Counted from the first letter of the stretch, positions 15,527 to 24,724 are shown. The stretch: 64,000 nt of DNA from Pseudomonadota bacterium (GCA_018830485.1 JAHJRQ010000012.1:248001-312000), one strand, 5' to 3'. Notes: a model not told the origin generated them from the sequence alone. Made by a program: numbers and translations.

Positions 15527-17461
15527 ATGACAGCCTTCAAAGAAAATGATGTCCATGCGGTCGCCCCTGAAGTGGCAATCTCTTTTTTCAAGGGGATCAT
15601 GCCATTTGACACTCTGGACGAAGAAACCCTGCGCTCCCTTGCCCGGCATTGCCGGATTGATTTCTTCCCCAAGGGAACCAGACTCCTTACCGCGGATGTC
15701 ACCGAACTGACCCACCTCTATTTTATCCAACGCGGTGGGGTCAAGGCCTTTCTGGAAGACGAAAACGGCGAAGTAACCCTCAAGGACTTTCGAGGCGAAG
15801 GGGCCTATATCGGCGCCCTCGCCATCATCCGAGGCACCCCGGCCAATCTCAACATCGAAACCGTGGAAGACACCTTCTGCTTTCTCCTGCCTCGGGATAT
15901 CTTTCTGGGGCTCATTGAAAAGCAGGCGTCCTTTGCCCATTTCTATCTGAAAAGCTTCTCCGAAAAAATCGTCACCACCGCCTATAACGAGCTGCGCCAT
16001 CACAAGGTGACTCGCCGGAGCAACGAGGATCTGTACCTTTTTTCCATCAGGGTCGGCGACCTGGTGAAGACCCTGCGCAAGGTGGCGGCCAGCGCCACCA
16101 TACAGGAAGCAGCCTCCCTTATGACCGAGCATCGGGTGGGCTGCCTGCTGATCCATGACGCCCTTGATGCGGAAAGGATTGTCGGCATCATCACCGACCG
16201 CGATCTCCGCGGCAAGGTGGTGGCGGCCGGGCTGGATTTTCAGCAACAGGTGCAAACCATCATGAGCTCCCCGGTGCAGACCGTGCTCTCCCAGTCCCTC
16301 TGTTTCGACGTGCTCCTCAAGATGATGGACACCGGGATCCATCACCTCGCCGTGGAGCGGGCAGGAAAGATCATCGGGGTGATCACCTCCCATGACATCA
16401 TGCTCCTCCAGGGCCACTCCCCCTATTATCTGTTCAAGGAAATCCTTGGCCAGCAACAGATCTCCGGCCTGTATCCCCTGGCGAACAAGATCCCGGATGT
16501 AATCCGGGGGCTGATCGGAGAAGGGGCCAAGGCCGGGAATATCACCCAGATGATCGCCATCCTCAACGATCATATCCTGGAGCGAATGCTGACCCTGCTG
16601 CAACAAGAGCTGGGAGCGCCGCCAGTCCCCTACTGCTGGCTGCTCCTGGGCAGCGAAGGACGCAGGGAGCAGACCTTCAAGACCGACCAGGACAATGCCA
16701 TCATCTATTCCGACCCGGAAGATGAGGCCCAGGCGCAAGCAGCGGCGGCCTATTTCAAGGCGTTTGCCGCCAAGGCCATTGACCATCTGGTCAACTGCGG
16801 CTACCCGCTTTGCCCAGGCGAGGTCATGGCCGTCAACCCGCTCTGGTGCCAACCGCTTTCCTCCTGGAAACACTATTTTGAGCGCTGGGTTTCCGAGCCG
16901 GACCCGCAGGAACTGCGCTATGCCACGATTTTTTTTGATTTTCGCGCCGGTTTCGGCGAGGCCGCCTTGGCCGAAAGCCTGCGAGCGCACTTAAACCGGC
17001 ACATAAAGGGTCGGGATCTCTTTTTGTTCCACCTGGCCCGCCAGTCCATGGAAACCCGCGCCCCCCTCTCGTTTTTCAAGAATTTCATCGTGGAAAGAGA
17101 CGGTGAGCACAAAAACCGGCTGGACATTAAAAAGCAGGGGCTGACCCCTTTTGTGAATTTTGCCCGGGTGCTGGCCCTGAAATTCGGCGTGAATGAGACC
17201 AACACCCTGGCCCGGCTGAAAGCCCTGCGGGACGGCGACTGGATTCAGGGTGAGCTGTGGTCCTCGGCCAGCGAGGCCTATGAACTGCAGATGCAGCAAC
17301 GTCTGGTGCATCAACTCCGGCAGATTGAGGCCGGAACCATTCCCGACAACTATATCGATCCGGCCGACCTCTCCGACCTTGAACGCAGAATGCTCAAGGA
17401 TGCCTTCACGGTCATTGAACGGCTGTACGGCGTGCTGGATCAGATGTATCCGGTGACATGA
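15527..17461 (+). CDS. cNMP-binding / CBS / DUF294 nucleotidyltransferase-like signalling protein
   Basis: Predicted cytoplasmic signal-transduction protein of 644 residues. Domains in order: cyclic-nucleotide-binding-like (about 20-145), two CBS motifs (about 175-300, with GIITDRDLRGKV and GVITSHDIM), a DUF294 nucleotidyltransferase-like domain with LLLGSEGRREQTFKTDQDNAI (about 373-393, GS and DxD pattern as in GlnD), and the DUF294 C-terminal helical domain (to about 625). The chemistry of DUF294 is not established. It overlaps the next gene by ATGA and precedes a DnaQ-like exonuclease and a DUF4212/SSS symporter; this arrangement recurs in many proteobacteria and suggests control of the transporter or of acetate metabolism. 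Start codon support is weak. Confidence 0.85.
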   Translation: MTAFKENDVHAVAPEVAISFFKGIMPFDTLDEETLRSLARHCRIDFFPKGTRLLTADVTELTHLYFIQRGGVKAFLEDENGEVTLKDFRGEGAYIGALAIIRGTPANLNIETVEDTFCFLLPRDIFLGLIEKQASFAHFYLKSFSEKIVTTAYNELRHHKVTRRSNEDLYLFSIRVGDLVKTLRKVAASATIQEAASLMTEHRVGCLLIHDALDAERIVGIITDRDLRGKVVAAGLDFQQQVQTIMSSPVQTVLSQSLCFDVLLKMMDTGIHHLAVERAGKIIGVITSHDIMLLQGHSPYYLFKEILGQQQISGLYPLANKIPDVIRGLIGEGAKAGNITQMIAILNDHILERMLTLLQQELGAPPVPYCWLLLGSEGRREQTFKTDQDNAIIYSDPEDEAQAQAAAAYFKAFAAKAIDHLVNCGYPLCPGEVMAVNPLWCQPLSSWKHYFERWVSEPDPQELRYATIFFDFRAGFGEAALAESLRAHLNRHIKGRDLFLFHLARQSMETRAPLSFFKNFIVERDGEHKNRLDIKKQGLTPFVNFARVLALKFGVNETNTLARLKALRDGDWIQGELWSSASEAYELQMQQRLVHQLRQIEAGTIPDNYIDPADLSDLERRMLKDAFTVIERLYGVLDQMYPVT

Positions 17462-18174
17462 TGCTCGAACTCCTGAAGCCACGCTCCTGGTTTGCCCCTC
17501 CGCATCCGCTCATTACCAGAAACAGGGAAATCTTCGCCAAATTTGACCAATCCCGCCCCCTGACCGAATACACCTTTGTGGTGTGCGACACCGAGCTGAC
17601 CGGTTTCGACCTGAAGCGCGATGCAATCATCTCCATCGGCGCGGTAGTAATCCGTGACCTGCAAATCGATCTGGGCGCCACCTTCCACCGGTACATACGA
17701 CCCAAAGATATCACCCACACCCAAGCCACCCTGATCCACCGCATTACCCCGCAGCAGTTGGCCGAGGCGCCCCCCCTGGAAGAGGTGCTGCCTGCCTTTG
17801 TCGAATTTGCCGGGAGCAGCCTCATGGTGGGCCATTGCGTTGCCCTTGACATGGGTTTTCTGAACAAGGCCGCCCGCAAGATTCTGGGCGGAACCCTTTC
17901 CAATCCGGGGATTGACACCATCCGCATGGCCCGGGGGTATCGACGCGCATTGTCCGGGCATTTTCACGGCGAAGACGATTGGTCGCACAACTACTCCCTG
18001 GAGGCATTGAGCAAAGAGTATAATCTCCCCGCATTCAAGCCCCATGACGCCCTTGAGGATGCGATGCAAACAGCCTATCTGTTTCTCTTTCTGCTCAAAA
18101 AATTCAGAAAAGGCGGGCTGCTGACCCTGAAAGACATCTATCAGGCCGGAAGGGTGGGAAGTGTGTGGTCGTAA
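17458..18174 (+). CDS. DnaQ-like 3'-5' exonuclease (DEDDh)
   Basis: Single-domain exonuclease of 238 residues. ExoI motif is VVCDTELTGF (Asp44, Glu46), ExoII is VGHCVALDMGFL, and ExoIII is PHDALEDA, giving the DEDDh set of the polymerase III epsilon superfamily. The N-terminal 35 residues are an extension not typical of epsilon. Context (translationally coupled to the CBS/DUF294 protein and upstream of a symporter) matches the widely conserved exonuclease of that cluster rather than the replicative proofreader. Whether it acts on DNA, RNA or a signalling nucleotide is unknown. Confidence 0.85.
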   Translation: MMLELLKPRSWFAPPHPLITRNREIFAKFDQSRPLTEYTFVVCDTELTGFDLKRDAIISIGAVVIRDLQIDLGATFHRYIRPKDITHTQATLIHRITPQQLAEAPPLEEVLPAFVEFAGSSLMVGHCVALDMGFLNKAARKILGGTLSNPGIDTIRMARGYRRALSGHFHGEDDWSHNYSLEALSKEYNLPAFKPHDALEDAMQTAYLFLFLLKKFRKGGLLTLKDIYQAGRVGSVWS

Positions 18175-18289
18175 ACAACCATCCCCGCGAAAAGCAGCAA
18201 AAAAACAACGGGAAATCCCTTGCAGCGCAAGGCTTTCAGCCATCAAAACCGTACCCCTGCGAAGCACCTGTTTGTTACAGAAAAAACCG

Positions 18290-18319
18290 TTGACACCATC
18301 ACCCCCACCGGTATATAAA
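18290..18319 (+). promoter_or_regulatory. Strong sigma-70 promoter of the symporter operon
   Basis: Consensus TTGACA (18290-18295) with TATATA at a 16-nt spacing (18312-18317) or TATAAA at 18 nt (18314-18319). The leader to the DUF4212 start is about 70 nt. This shows the transporter pair can be transcribed apart from the upstream signalling genes. Confidence 0.75.
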
Positions 18320-18395
18320 CCCACTCATTTGCATTTATCTGTACAATCAATCGGTTGGCTAAAACAAGAATACTACAAACGGAGAGGAGAGAGGC

Positions 18396-18647
18396 ATGAA
18401 CAATGCACAGAAGTACTGGCAGGCTAATATCCGGCTCGTAATCGGGTGCCTGCTTGTCTGGTTTTTTGTTTCGTTCGGGTGCGGTATTTTATTTGTCAAT
18501 CAGTTGAACGAATTCCGCCTCGGCGGCTATCAGCTCGGGTTTTGGTTTGCCCAGCAGGGTTCGATCTATGTCTTTGTGGCGCTGATCTTTTTCTACGCCT
18601 GGCGTATGAATCAGCTTGATAAAAAATTCAACGTCGAAGAAGCGTAA
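18396..18647 (+). CDS. DUF4212 small subunit of sodium:solute symporter
   Basis: Small inner-membrane protein of 83 residues with two hydrophobic helices (about 14-35 and 52-68) and the family segment QLNEFRLGGYQLGFWFAQQGSIYVFVALIFFYA. DUF4212 proteins are encoded directly before VC_2705-type sodium:solute symporters and are thought to be their accessory subunit. It lies 12 nt before the symporter and has a strong GGAGAGGAGAGAGG ribosome-binding region. Confidence 0.9.
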   Translation: MNNAQKYWQANIRLVIGCLLVWFFVSFGCGILFVNQLNEFRLGGYQLGFWFAQQGSIYVFVALIFFYAWRMNQLDKKFNVEEA

Positions 18648-18659
18648 GGAGAACCGAAC

Positions 18660-20534
18660 ATGTCGAATTTAATGATCACCACCTACCTCGTGGTCGGCGC
18701 GACCTTCGCCCTCTACCTCTATATCGCCCTGAAGTCCCGGGCCAAAAACACCGGCGAATTCTACGTGGCCGGCAAGGGCATCCATCCGGTTCTCAACGGC
18801 ATGGCCACCGGCGCCGACTGGATGTCCGCGGCTTCCTTCATTTCCATGGCCGGAATGCTCGCCATGGGCGGCTATGACGCCTCCGCCTACCTCATGGGCT
18901 GGACCGGCGGCTACTGCCTGCTGGCCATGCTGCTTGCCCCGTATCTCCGCAAGTACGGAAAATTCACCGTGCCTGAATTCATCGGCGACCGCTTCTACTC
19001 CCAGACAGCCCGCCTGGTCGCCATCATCTGCCTGATCGTCGCCTCCCTGACCTATGTTATCGGCCAGATGAAGGGCATCGGCGTGGCCTTCTCCCGGTTC
19101 CTGGAGCTGCCCTTTGAGGTAGGCCTGGTGGTCGGCATGGCCATCGTCTTTGTCTATGCCGTTCTCGGCGGCATGAAGGGCGTCACCTACACCCAGATCG
19201 CCCAGTATGTGGTCCTGATCTTTGCCTACACCGTCCCCGCCGTCTTCATTTCCATCCAGCTCACCGGCCACCCCCTGCCCCAGATCGGCCTTGGCGGAAC
19301 CCTCAGCGGCAGCGAGGGGGTCTATCTCCTCGACAAGCTGGACAAGATGGTGGTCGAGCTTGGCTTCACCGCCTATACCGCACAAAAGGGAAGCACGCTG
19401 GATATCTTTTTGCTGACCATGTCGCTCATGATCGGCACCGCGGGCCTGCCCCATGTCATCACCCGCTTCTTCACCGTGCCCAAGGTGAAAGACGCCCGTT
19501 CCTCCGCTGGTTGGGCACTGGTCTTCATCGCCATCCTCTACACCACCGCCCCGGCGGTTGGCGCCATGGCCCGCCTCAACCTGATGAACACGGTGCAGAC
19601 CGGCGAGATCGGCGACCCGGAAGGGAACCTGGCCATGGATGCCCGGCCGCAATGGATGCACAACTGGGAAAAAACCGGCCTGCTTGGCTTTGAAGACAAA
19701 AACGGCGACGGCAAGATCCAGTACTACAGCGACAACGGCCTGAGCGCAGCGGAAGCCGGCCTGGCCAAAGCCCTGAAGGAAGGCGGCGACATGACCGCCG
19801 CCCAGGCCAAGGTGGATGAGGCCTCCGCCAAGCACGCCGAAAGCAAATTCGCCGGTTTCGGCTGGAAGGGCAACGAGATAACCAAGGTTGACAACGACAT
19901 CATGGTGCTCGCCAACCCCGAGATCGCCAGGCTGCCCAACTGGGTCATCGCCCTGGTGGCGGCCGGCGGCATCGCCGCGGCCCTTTCCACCGCCGCGGGC
20001 CTGCTGCTGGCCATCTCTTCCTCCATCTCCCATGATCTGCTGAAAAGCATGCTGGCCAAGAACATCGACGACAAGACCGAGCTGCTCTACGGCCGCATCG
20101 CCATGGCCGGCGCCATCCTCCTGGCCGGCTATCTCGGCCTCAATCCGCCGGGGTTTGCCGCCCAGGTTGTGGCCCTGGCCTTTGGGCTTGCCGCCTCGTC
20201 AATTTTCCCCGCCATCATGATGGGGATCTTTGTCAAGCGGATGAACAGCGCCGGCGCCATCTGCGGCATGCTTGCCGGTCTTGGCTCCACCCTGCTTTAC
20301 ATCTTCTGGTTTAAAGGGTTCATGTTTATCGCTTCAACCGCCATGGCCCCGGACAATGCCGCCAACTGGTTCATGGGCATCTCCCCCGGCTCTTTCGGGG
20401 CGGTGGGCGCCCTGATCAACTTTGCCGTCGCCTTCGCTGTTTCAAGCTTCACCAAGGCACCGCCCGAGCGCATTCAGCATCTGGTCGAAGACATTCGGGT
20501 TCCGATGGGTTCAGGCGCTGCCCAGGATCACTGA
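18660..20534 (+). CDS. Sodium:solute symporter, VC_2705 (ActP-like) subfamily
   Basis: Inner-membrane Na+-coupled transporter of 624 residues with about 13 helices. Family segments include FYVAGKGIHPVLNGMATGADWMSAASFI, GYCLLAMLLAPYLRKYGKFTVPEFIGDR and GTAGLPHVITRFFTVP. It carries the long extramembrane insertion (about 320-425) typical of this subfamily, which here includes an EF-hand-like loop DKNGDGKI (about 346-353). Relatives import acetate or other short monocarboxylates; the substrate here is inferred. The gene is GC-rich, followed by a strong UUCG-loop terminator and then a two-component pair that may regulate it. Confidence 0.9.
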   Translation: MSNLMITTYLVVGATFALYLYIALKSRAKNTGEFYVAGKGIHPVLNGMATGADWMSAASFISMAGMLAMGGYDASAYLMGWTGGYCLLAMLLAPYLRKYGKFTVPEFIGDRFYSQTARLVAIICLIVASLTYVIGQMKGIGVAFSRFLELPFEVGLVVGMAIVFVYAVLGGMKGVTYTQIAQYVVLIFAYTVPAVFISIQLTGHPLPQIGLGGTLSGSEGVYLLDKLDKMVVELGFTAYTAQKGSTLDIFLLTMSLMIGTAGLPHVITRFFTVPKVKDARSSAGWALVFIAILYTTAPAVGAMARLNLMNTVQTGEIGDPEGNLAMDARPQWMHNWEKTGLLGFEDKNGDGKIQYYSDNGLSAAEAGLAKALKEGGDMTAAQAKVDEASAKHAESKFAGFGWKGNEITKVDNDIMVLANPEIARLPNWVIALVAAGGIAAALSTAAGLLLAISSSISHDLLKSMLAKNIDDKTELLYGRIAMAGAILLAGYLGLNPPGFAAQVVALAFGLAASSIFPAIMMGIFVKRMNSAGAICGMLAGLGSTLLYIFWFKGFMFIASTAMAPDNAANWFMGISPGSFGAVGALINFAVAFAVSSFTKAPPERIQHLVEDIRVPMGSGAAQDH

Positions 20535-20571
20535 TCCCTGCGCGCACTAGTTCCTGCCCCAGGCAGTGTTA

Positions 20572-20605
20572 GGCATCCGTACTTCGGTACGGGTGCCTTT
20601 TTTTT
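20572..20605 (+). terminator. Intrinsic terminator after the symporter
   Basis: GGCATCCGTAC (20572-20582) and GTACGGGTGCC (20587-20597) pair with one G-T wobble around a TTCG tetraloop, followed by eight T residues. Textbook rho-independent terminator. Confidence 0.95.
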
Positions 20606-20701
20606 GTCCTCACAAGTTTGTTATTCCAGGGTCGGGATTTTCTGTTAAGATAACTTCGATGCACCTCCTCGGAATACGACCTCCAGCCTTGAGCGAGAAC
20701 C

Positions 20702-22078
20702 ATGGCCGAGACAGCCAAGATACTTGTTGTAGACGATGAACCCAGCATGCGGGAGTTTCTTGTCATTCTCCTGAATAAAAACGGGTATGGCGCCCAGGTT
20801 GCGGCAAGCGGCGCGGAAGCCCTCACCCTTCTGCGGCAGCGCCATTTTGACCTGATCGTCTCGGACATCCGCATGCCGGACCTCAGCGGGCTTGACCTGC
20901 TGGAAAACGTCAAGCAGCAAGACCTCTCCATTCCGGTGGTGCTGATCACCGCCTACGCCTCGCCGGAGGATGCGGTGCTGGCCATGAAAAACGGCGCCTA
21001 CGACTACATCACCAAGCCCTTCAAGGTTGATGACATCCTCTCGGTCATCAAGGCCGCCCTGGGAAGCAGGCAGGAGAAAGGCCCCAGCAAGTCCCGCGAT
21101 TCTTTTGCCGGGATTATCGGCAACAGCCCCGAGATGATCAAGATCTACGACCTGGTCCAGCGCATCGGCCCGACCCAGGCAAATGTCCTCATCTATGGCG
21201 AATCCGGAACCGGCAAGGAACTGGTGGCCCAGGCCATTCACCAGCACAGCAATGTCGCGGCAAACGCCTTTGTCCCCATCACCTGCAGCGCCATCCCGGA
21301 AAACCTCATCGAATCGGAATTGTTCGGCCACACCAAGGGGTCGTTCACCGGAGCGATCGCCAACAAGACCGGCCTGTTCGAACTGGCCAACAACGGCAGC
21401 GCCTTTCTCGATGAGATCGGCGAACTCTCCCCGCTTATCCAGACCAAACTTCTGCGGGTCTTGCAGGAAAGGGAATTCAAGAAGGTGGGCGGCACGGAGA
21501 CTATCAAGGTCAAGGTGCGGATCATTTCCGCCACAAACAAGAACCTGGAAGAGGAAGTCATGGCCGGCCGCTTCCGGGAGGATCTCTTCTACCGCCTGGC
21601 CGTTGTCCCCATCCGCATGCCGCCGCTGCGCGAGCGCAAGGGGGATGTGCCGCTTTTGGTCGATCATTTTCTGAAGAAGTACTCGGCCCTGTTCGGCAAG
21701 GAGGTGCAGCAGATCTCCTCCTATGCCCTGAAGGTCCTGATGGAGTATGATTTCCCGGGCAATGTCCGCGAACTGGAGAATATCGTCGAGCGGGGAGTCG
21801 CCCTTGAATCCTCCAACATCATCCTGCCGGAGAGCCTCACCCTGTCGGGGCATCGGCTTGGCCGTTCTCCCGGCGCTGAAACGCTCGGCGAGGAGGCCTC
21901 CGTGGCCGCGGACAAAACAGCCTTTGATCTCGGGCTTGAGCAGTATATCACCGAAATTGAAAAACGACTGATACAAACGGCCCTGGACAGAACCGGAAAT
22001 TCCAGAATGAAAGCGGCGGATCTTTTAAAGATGAGCTTCCGATCCTTCCGCTACAAGGCGAAAAAATATAATATCTGA
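20702..22078 (+). CDS. NtrC-family sigma-54 response regulator (PilR/AtoC-like)
   Basis: 458-residue activator of sigma-54 RNA polymerase. The receiver domain has phosphoacceptor Asp55 (LIVSDIRMPD) and acidic DDE at 11-13. The AAA+ domain has Walker A GESGTGKE (166-173), the sigma-54 contact loop GSFTGA (213-218, a variant of GAFTGA) and RFREDLFYRL. The C-terminal Fis-type helix-turn-helix is at about 425-455 (RMKAADLLKMSFRSFRYKAKKY). It lies 62 nt before a membrane kinase whose architecture resembles PilS, so the pair may be a PilRS-like system; control of the adjacent symporter is equally possible. Confidence 0.88.
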   Translation: MAETAKILVVDDEPSMREFLVILLNKNGYGAQVAASGAEALTLLRQRHFDLIVSDIRMPDLSGLDLLENVKQQDLSIPVVLITAYASPEDAVLAMKNGAYDYITKPFKVDDILSVIKAALGSRQEKGPSKSRDSFAGIIGNSPEMIKIYDLVQRIGPTQANVLIYGESGTGKELVAQAIHQHSNVAANAFVPITCSAIPENLIESELFGHTKGSFTGAIANKTGLFELANNGSAFLDEIGELSPLIQTKLLRVLQEREFKKVGGTETIKVKVRIISATNKNLEEEVMAGRFREDLFYRLAVVPIRMPPLRERKGDVPLLVDHFLKKYSALFGKEVQQISSYALKVLMEYDFPGNVRELENIVERGVALESSNIILPESLTLSGHRLGRSPGAETLGEEASVAADKTAFDLGLEQYITEIEKRLIQTALDRTGNSRMKAADLLKMSFRSFRYKAKKYNI

Positions 22079-22140
22079 GCTCTGCCCCGAAAAATTACAG
22101 GCACGCCTTTGCTCCCACCCTTCCATTCCCACAAGGCTCT

Positions 22141-23796
22141 ATGATACTTGCCTCCCTCTGCCCCCATATCGGCTCACCCGCCGCCAATGATCACCTCAAG
22201 AAACAGATTCAGTGGCTGCTCTTTTTCCGGGTGCTTTTTCTTTCCCTGATGCTGGGGATCAGCGTCCTGCTCCAGACAAAGACGCCTTCCATCTTTCTCC
22301 CCCCCCTGCACTATCTTGCCTATTTCATTGCCGGGCTCTATGTCTTCACCATCCTCTCCGCCCTGATGGTGAGGATAATCCAATGCTATTCCCGCTTCGG
22401 CTATATGCAGATCACCCTTGACACCCTCCTGGTGACCCTCCTGGTTTTTTCCACCGGCGGCAGCCAGTCCGTTTTCACGGTGGTCTATTTTTTTCCCATC
22501 GTCATGGGAGCCTTCATGCTTTTCCGGCGGGGAAGCCTGCTCTTCGCCGCGCTGAGCACCCTGCTCTTCGGTTTCCAACTCGTTGTCGAATACGGCGGCT
22601 ATGCCTCCCGGTTTGTCCAGACCTACCCCAGCCATCTGAGCAGTTTCCAGATGCTCCTCCATTACTTTGCCATCTACAGCCTCACTTTTTTCCTGGTTGC
22701 CATTTTGAGCTCAATGCTCTCCAACAGGCTGCAAAGAACGGAAGCCGAGCTTTTTCAGACCGCAAGCGACTACGACCGGCTCTCCTTTCTCTACAAGCAG
22801 ATCTTTGACGACATCAATACCGGCATTATCACCGTTGATGCCGACAACCGGGTTACCTCCTTCAACCGGGCGGCGGAACTCATCACCGGCTACAGGCCGT
22901 TCGAGATCCTCGGCCGAAATCTCTCCCAAGTATTTTCCGGCCTGAAAATCCCCCTGCACGACGACGAGCGACGGCAGATGACCGACCTCCCCCGGAAAGA
23001 CGGGAAAACGATCCCGGTGGGGTATTCCTGCGCCAAGCTCAACGCCCCGGAAGATACCGAAAACGGCTATGTCTTTACCCTGCAGGATCTCAGCCGGATA
23101 AAAAAGATGGAGGCCCAGGTGCAGCAGGCCGAAAAAATGGCGACCATCGGCGAAATGGCCGCAGGGATTGCCCATGAACTCAGAAACCCCCTGGCGGCCA
23201 TCTCCGGAGCCGTGCAACTGCTGGAAAGGGAAACCCGGGACGATTCCATCAACACACGGCTGTTTGACATCATCATGCGGGAATCAGACCGGCTGGATGC
23301 AACAATCCGCGACTTTCTCGTCTTTTCCAAGCCGGTCAACCCGGAAAAGGAGTGGTTCTCAGTGCTCGCCCTGGCGCGGGAGACCGTGGAAACACTGGGA
23401 CAAAACCCGGACTGGAACTCCGTCCTGCGCCTTGACCTGGAAATCCCCCCCGATCTTAACGGCTGGGGAGATCCGCAACTGATCCGACAGGTGCTTCTCA
23501 ACCTCGTGGCCAACAGCGCCAATGCCTGCCGTACCGTGGAGAATGGAAGGATACTGCTCCGCGCCGGGGAACAATCCGAAAACGCCATTGTCATGGAGGT
23601 AATTGACAACGGCATCGGCATCCCGGAGGATCTTCGGGAAAGAATATTCGAGCCTTTCTTCACCACCCGCGAAACAGGAACCGGGCTTGGCCTGGCCATT
23701 GTCCGCCAGATCGTGCACAGCCATGGCGGCACGATTTCCGTGCGCGATTCCCATTCCCGAGGCACTCTTTTCAGCGTCAGCCTGCCCCTGCCCTAA
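22141..23796 (+). CDS. Membrane sensor histidine kinase with PAS domain (PilS-like)
   Basis: 551-residue kinase. The N-terminal region (about 20-205) has six hydrophobic helices, including QITLDTLLVTLLVFSTGGSQSVFTVVYFFPI, a segment resembling PilS. A PAS domain follows (about 220-320; IFDDINTGIITVDADNRVTSFNRAAE), then HisKA with His345 (GIAHELRNPLAAI) and HATPase_c with GLGLAIVRQIVHSHGG. It probably phosphorylates the adjacent NtrC-type regulator. The start at 22141 has only a weak AGG upstream. The gene ends in front of a long imperfect inverted repeat and converges with the cytochrome b gene. Confidence 0.88.
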   Translation: MILASLCPHIGSPAANDHLKKQIQWLLFFRVLFLSLMLGISVLLQTKTPSIFLPPLHYLAYFIAGLYVFTILSALMVRIIQCYSRFGYMQITLDTLLVTLLVFSTGGSQSVFTVVYFFPIVMGAFMLFRRGSLLFAALSTLLFGFQLVVEYGGYASRFVQTYPSHLSSFQMLLHYFAIYSLTFFLVAILSSMLSNRLQRTEAELFQTASDYDRLSFLYKQIFDDINTGIITVDADNRVTSFNRAAELITGYRPFEILGRNLSQVFSGLKIPLHDDERRQMTDLPRKDGKTIPVGYSCAKLNAPEDTENGYVFTLQDLSRIKKMEAQVQQAEKMATIGEMAAGIAHELRNPLAAISGAVQLLERETRDDSINTRLFDIIMRESDRLDATIRDFLVFSKPVNPEKEWFSVLALARETVETLGQNPDWNSVLRLDLEIPPDLNGWGDPQLIRQVLLNLVANSANACRTVENGRILLRAGEQSENAIVMEVIDNGIGIPEDLRERIFEPFFTTRETGTGLGLAIVRQIVHSHGGTISVRDSHSRGTLFSVSLPLP

Positions 23797-23800
23797 ATAA

Positions 23801-23881
23801 ATGAAAAATTGCATAGTGAAGAATGAAGAGTGGAACGTCTGTATTCGTCCATTTTTTCACTTTCCATTCTTCGCCTTTCAT
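23801..23881. repeat. Long imperfect inverted repeat in convergent spacer
   Basis: ATGAAA (23801-23806) with TTTCAT (23876-23881) and GAAGAATG (23818-23825) with CATTCTTC (23865-23872) are nested pairs, and GTGGA pairs partly with TCCAT inside. It fills the gap between the convergent kinase and cytochrome b genes, so it may act as a termination structure or be a dispersed repeat. Confidence 0.5.
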
Positions 23882-24678
23882 TATCGTAAAAAGGCAATGA
23901 CGGACAGGATAAGATAAACGGCCAGCCAACCTGCGATGTACAGCACCGATCTCCTCCGCCAGGGCTCCTCCGCTCCCACGCCGGCCAAGGCGGCCACCAG
24001 GGTGCTCGGAAAGATCACCCCGGCCCAGAACGGATCGAAGTAGCGCAACAGCTCCTGCAAACCGAGCAGAAACCAAGGACCCTGGATATGGAAGAGTCCG
24101 AGACGGGCCGGCTCCATGGGCGCCGCCAGGAAAAGACTGACCCCGACCGTGGCGAAGAGCAGCAGGCTATGCTGAGCAAATCCCACCCGGTAGCGGCGCA
24201 GATGATCCCAGCAGCAGACCCCCCAGACAAGACCCAAGCCGATGAGATGATTGGCATACACCCGCTTCATGCCCTCGGCCTCGATGGCGAAAAGCAGCGA
24301 ATTCAGCATCGCGCCTAAATAGGGAATGGACAAGGTGATGTTTTCGGCAATGACACCCGCTGCCTCGCCGGTTGTATCCGCCCGCAGAACATAGCCGGTA
24401 AAAAGCAGCAACAGCGCGGCAAGGACGGAGCCGACCAGCAGAAGCCATTTGCCGAAGCGCAGTTGCCGATCGGCCTTTGCCAGAATGATCGCTGCGAGAT
24501 GACAGAGGGAGAAGAGAAAAAACAACTGGCTGGAATAAAAATGGCAGGCCCGAAAGAATTGCCCGAAGGGGGCGAGCAGGTCAAGGGAGCTGGCGGAAAA
24601 AAACGGCGTGGCCGGGTCGTACTGGAGAGCGAGCGCCATCCCGGAGAGGACGGAGAGATAGAGGGAGACCAGGCTCAT
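23881..24678 (-). CDS. Cytochrome b of a Rieske/cytochrome b complex
   Basis: Inner-membrane quinol-oxidising subunit of about 265 residues. Two haem-binding helices are visible: His46 and His60 (13 residues between) and His144 and His159 (14 between). The extra residue in the second pair is the b6-type spacing. GYVLRADTTGEAAGV follows the first half as in cytochrome b. Near residue 195, IQGPWFLLGLQELLRY aligns with the PEWY quinol-site motif but has GPWF. The start at 24678 follows a G-rich site; upstream ORF residues overlap the Rieske gene in another frame. A non-ATG start nearer 24706 cannot be excluded. It is downstream of the Rieske gene. Confidence 0.85.
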   Translation of the reverse strand: MSLVSLYLSVLSGMALALQYDPATPFFSASSLDLLAPFGQFFRACHFYSSQLFFLFSLCHLAAIILAKADRQLRFGKWLLLVGSVLAALLLLFTGYVLRADTTGEAAGVIAENITLSIPYLGAMLNSLLFAIEAEGMKRVYANHLIGLGLVWGVCCWDHLRRYRVGFAQHSLLLFATVGVSLFLAAPMEPARLGLFHIQGPWFLLGLQELLRYFDPFWAGVIFPSTLVAALAGVGAEEPWRRRSVLYIAGWLAVYLILSVIAFLR

Positions 24679-24724
24679 GCCCCCCCATTTCGTCTCGACG
24701 ATAAACGTCCGGATATCAATACCC

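Noticed and set aside
15509-16990. 493-codon open frame antisense to the CBS/DUF294 gene
   Set aside because: The opposite strand encodes clear CBS and DUF294 domains; the antisense product is Gly/His-rich with no recognisable domain.
18669-20033. 454-codon open frame antisense to the symporter gene
   Set aside because: Low-complexity Gly/Asp/His-rich translation, typical of an antisense shadow of a GC-rich membrane-protein gene.
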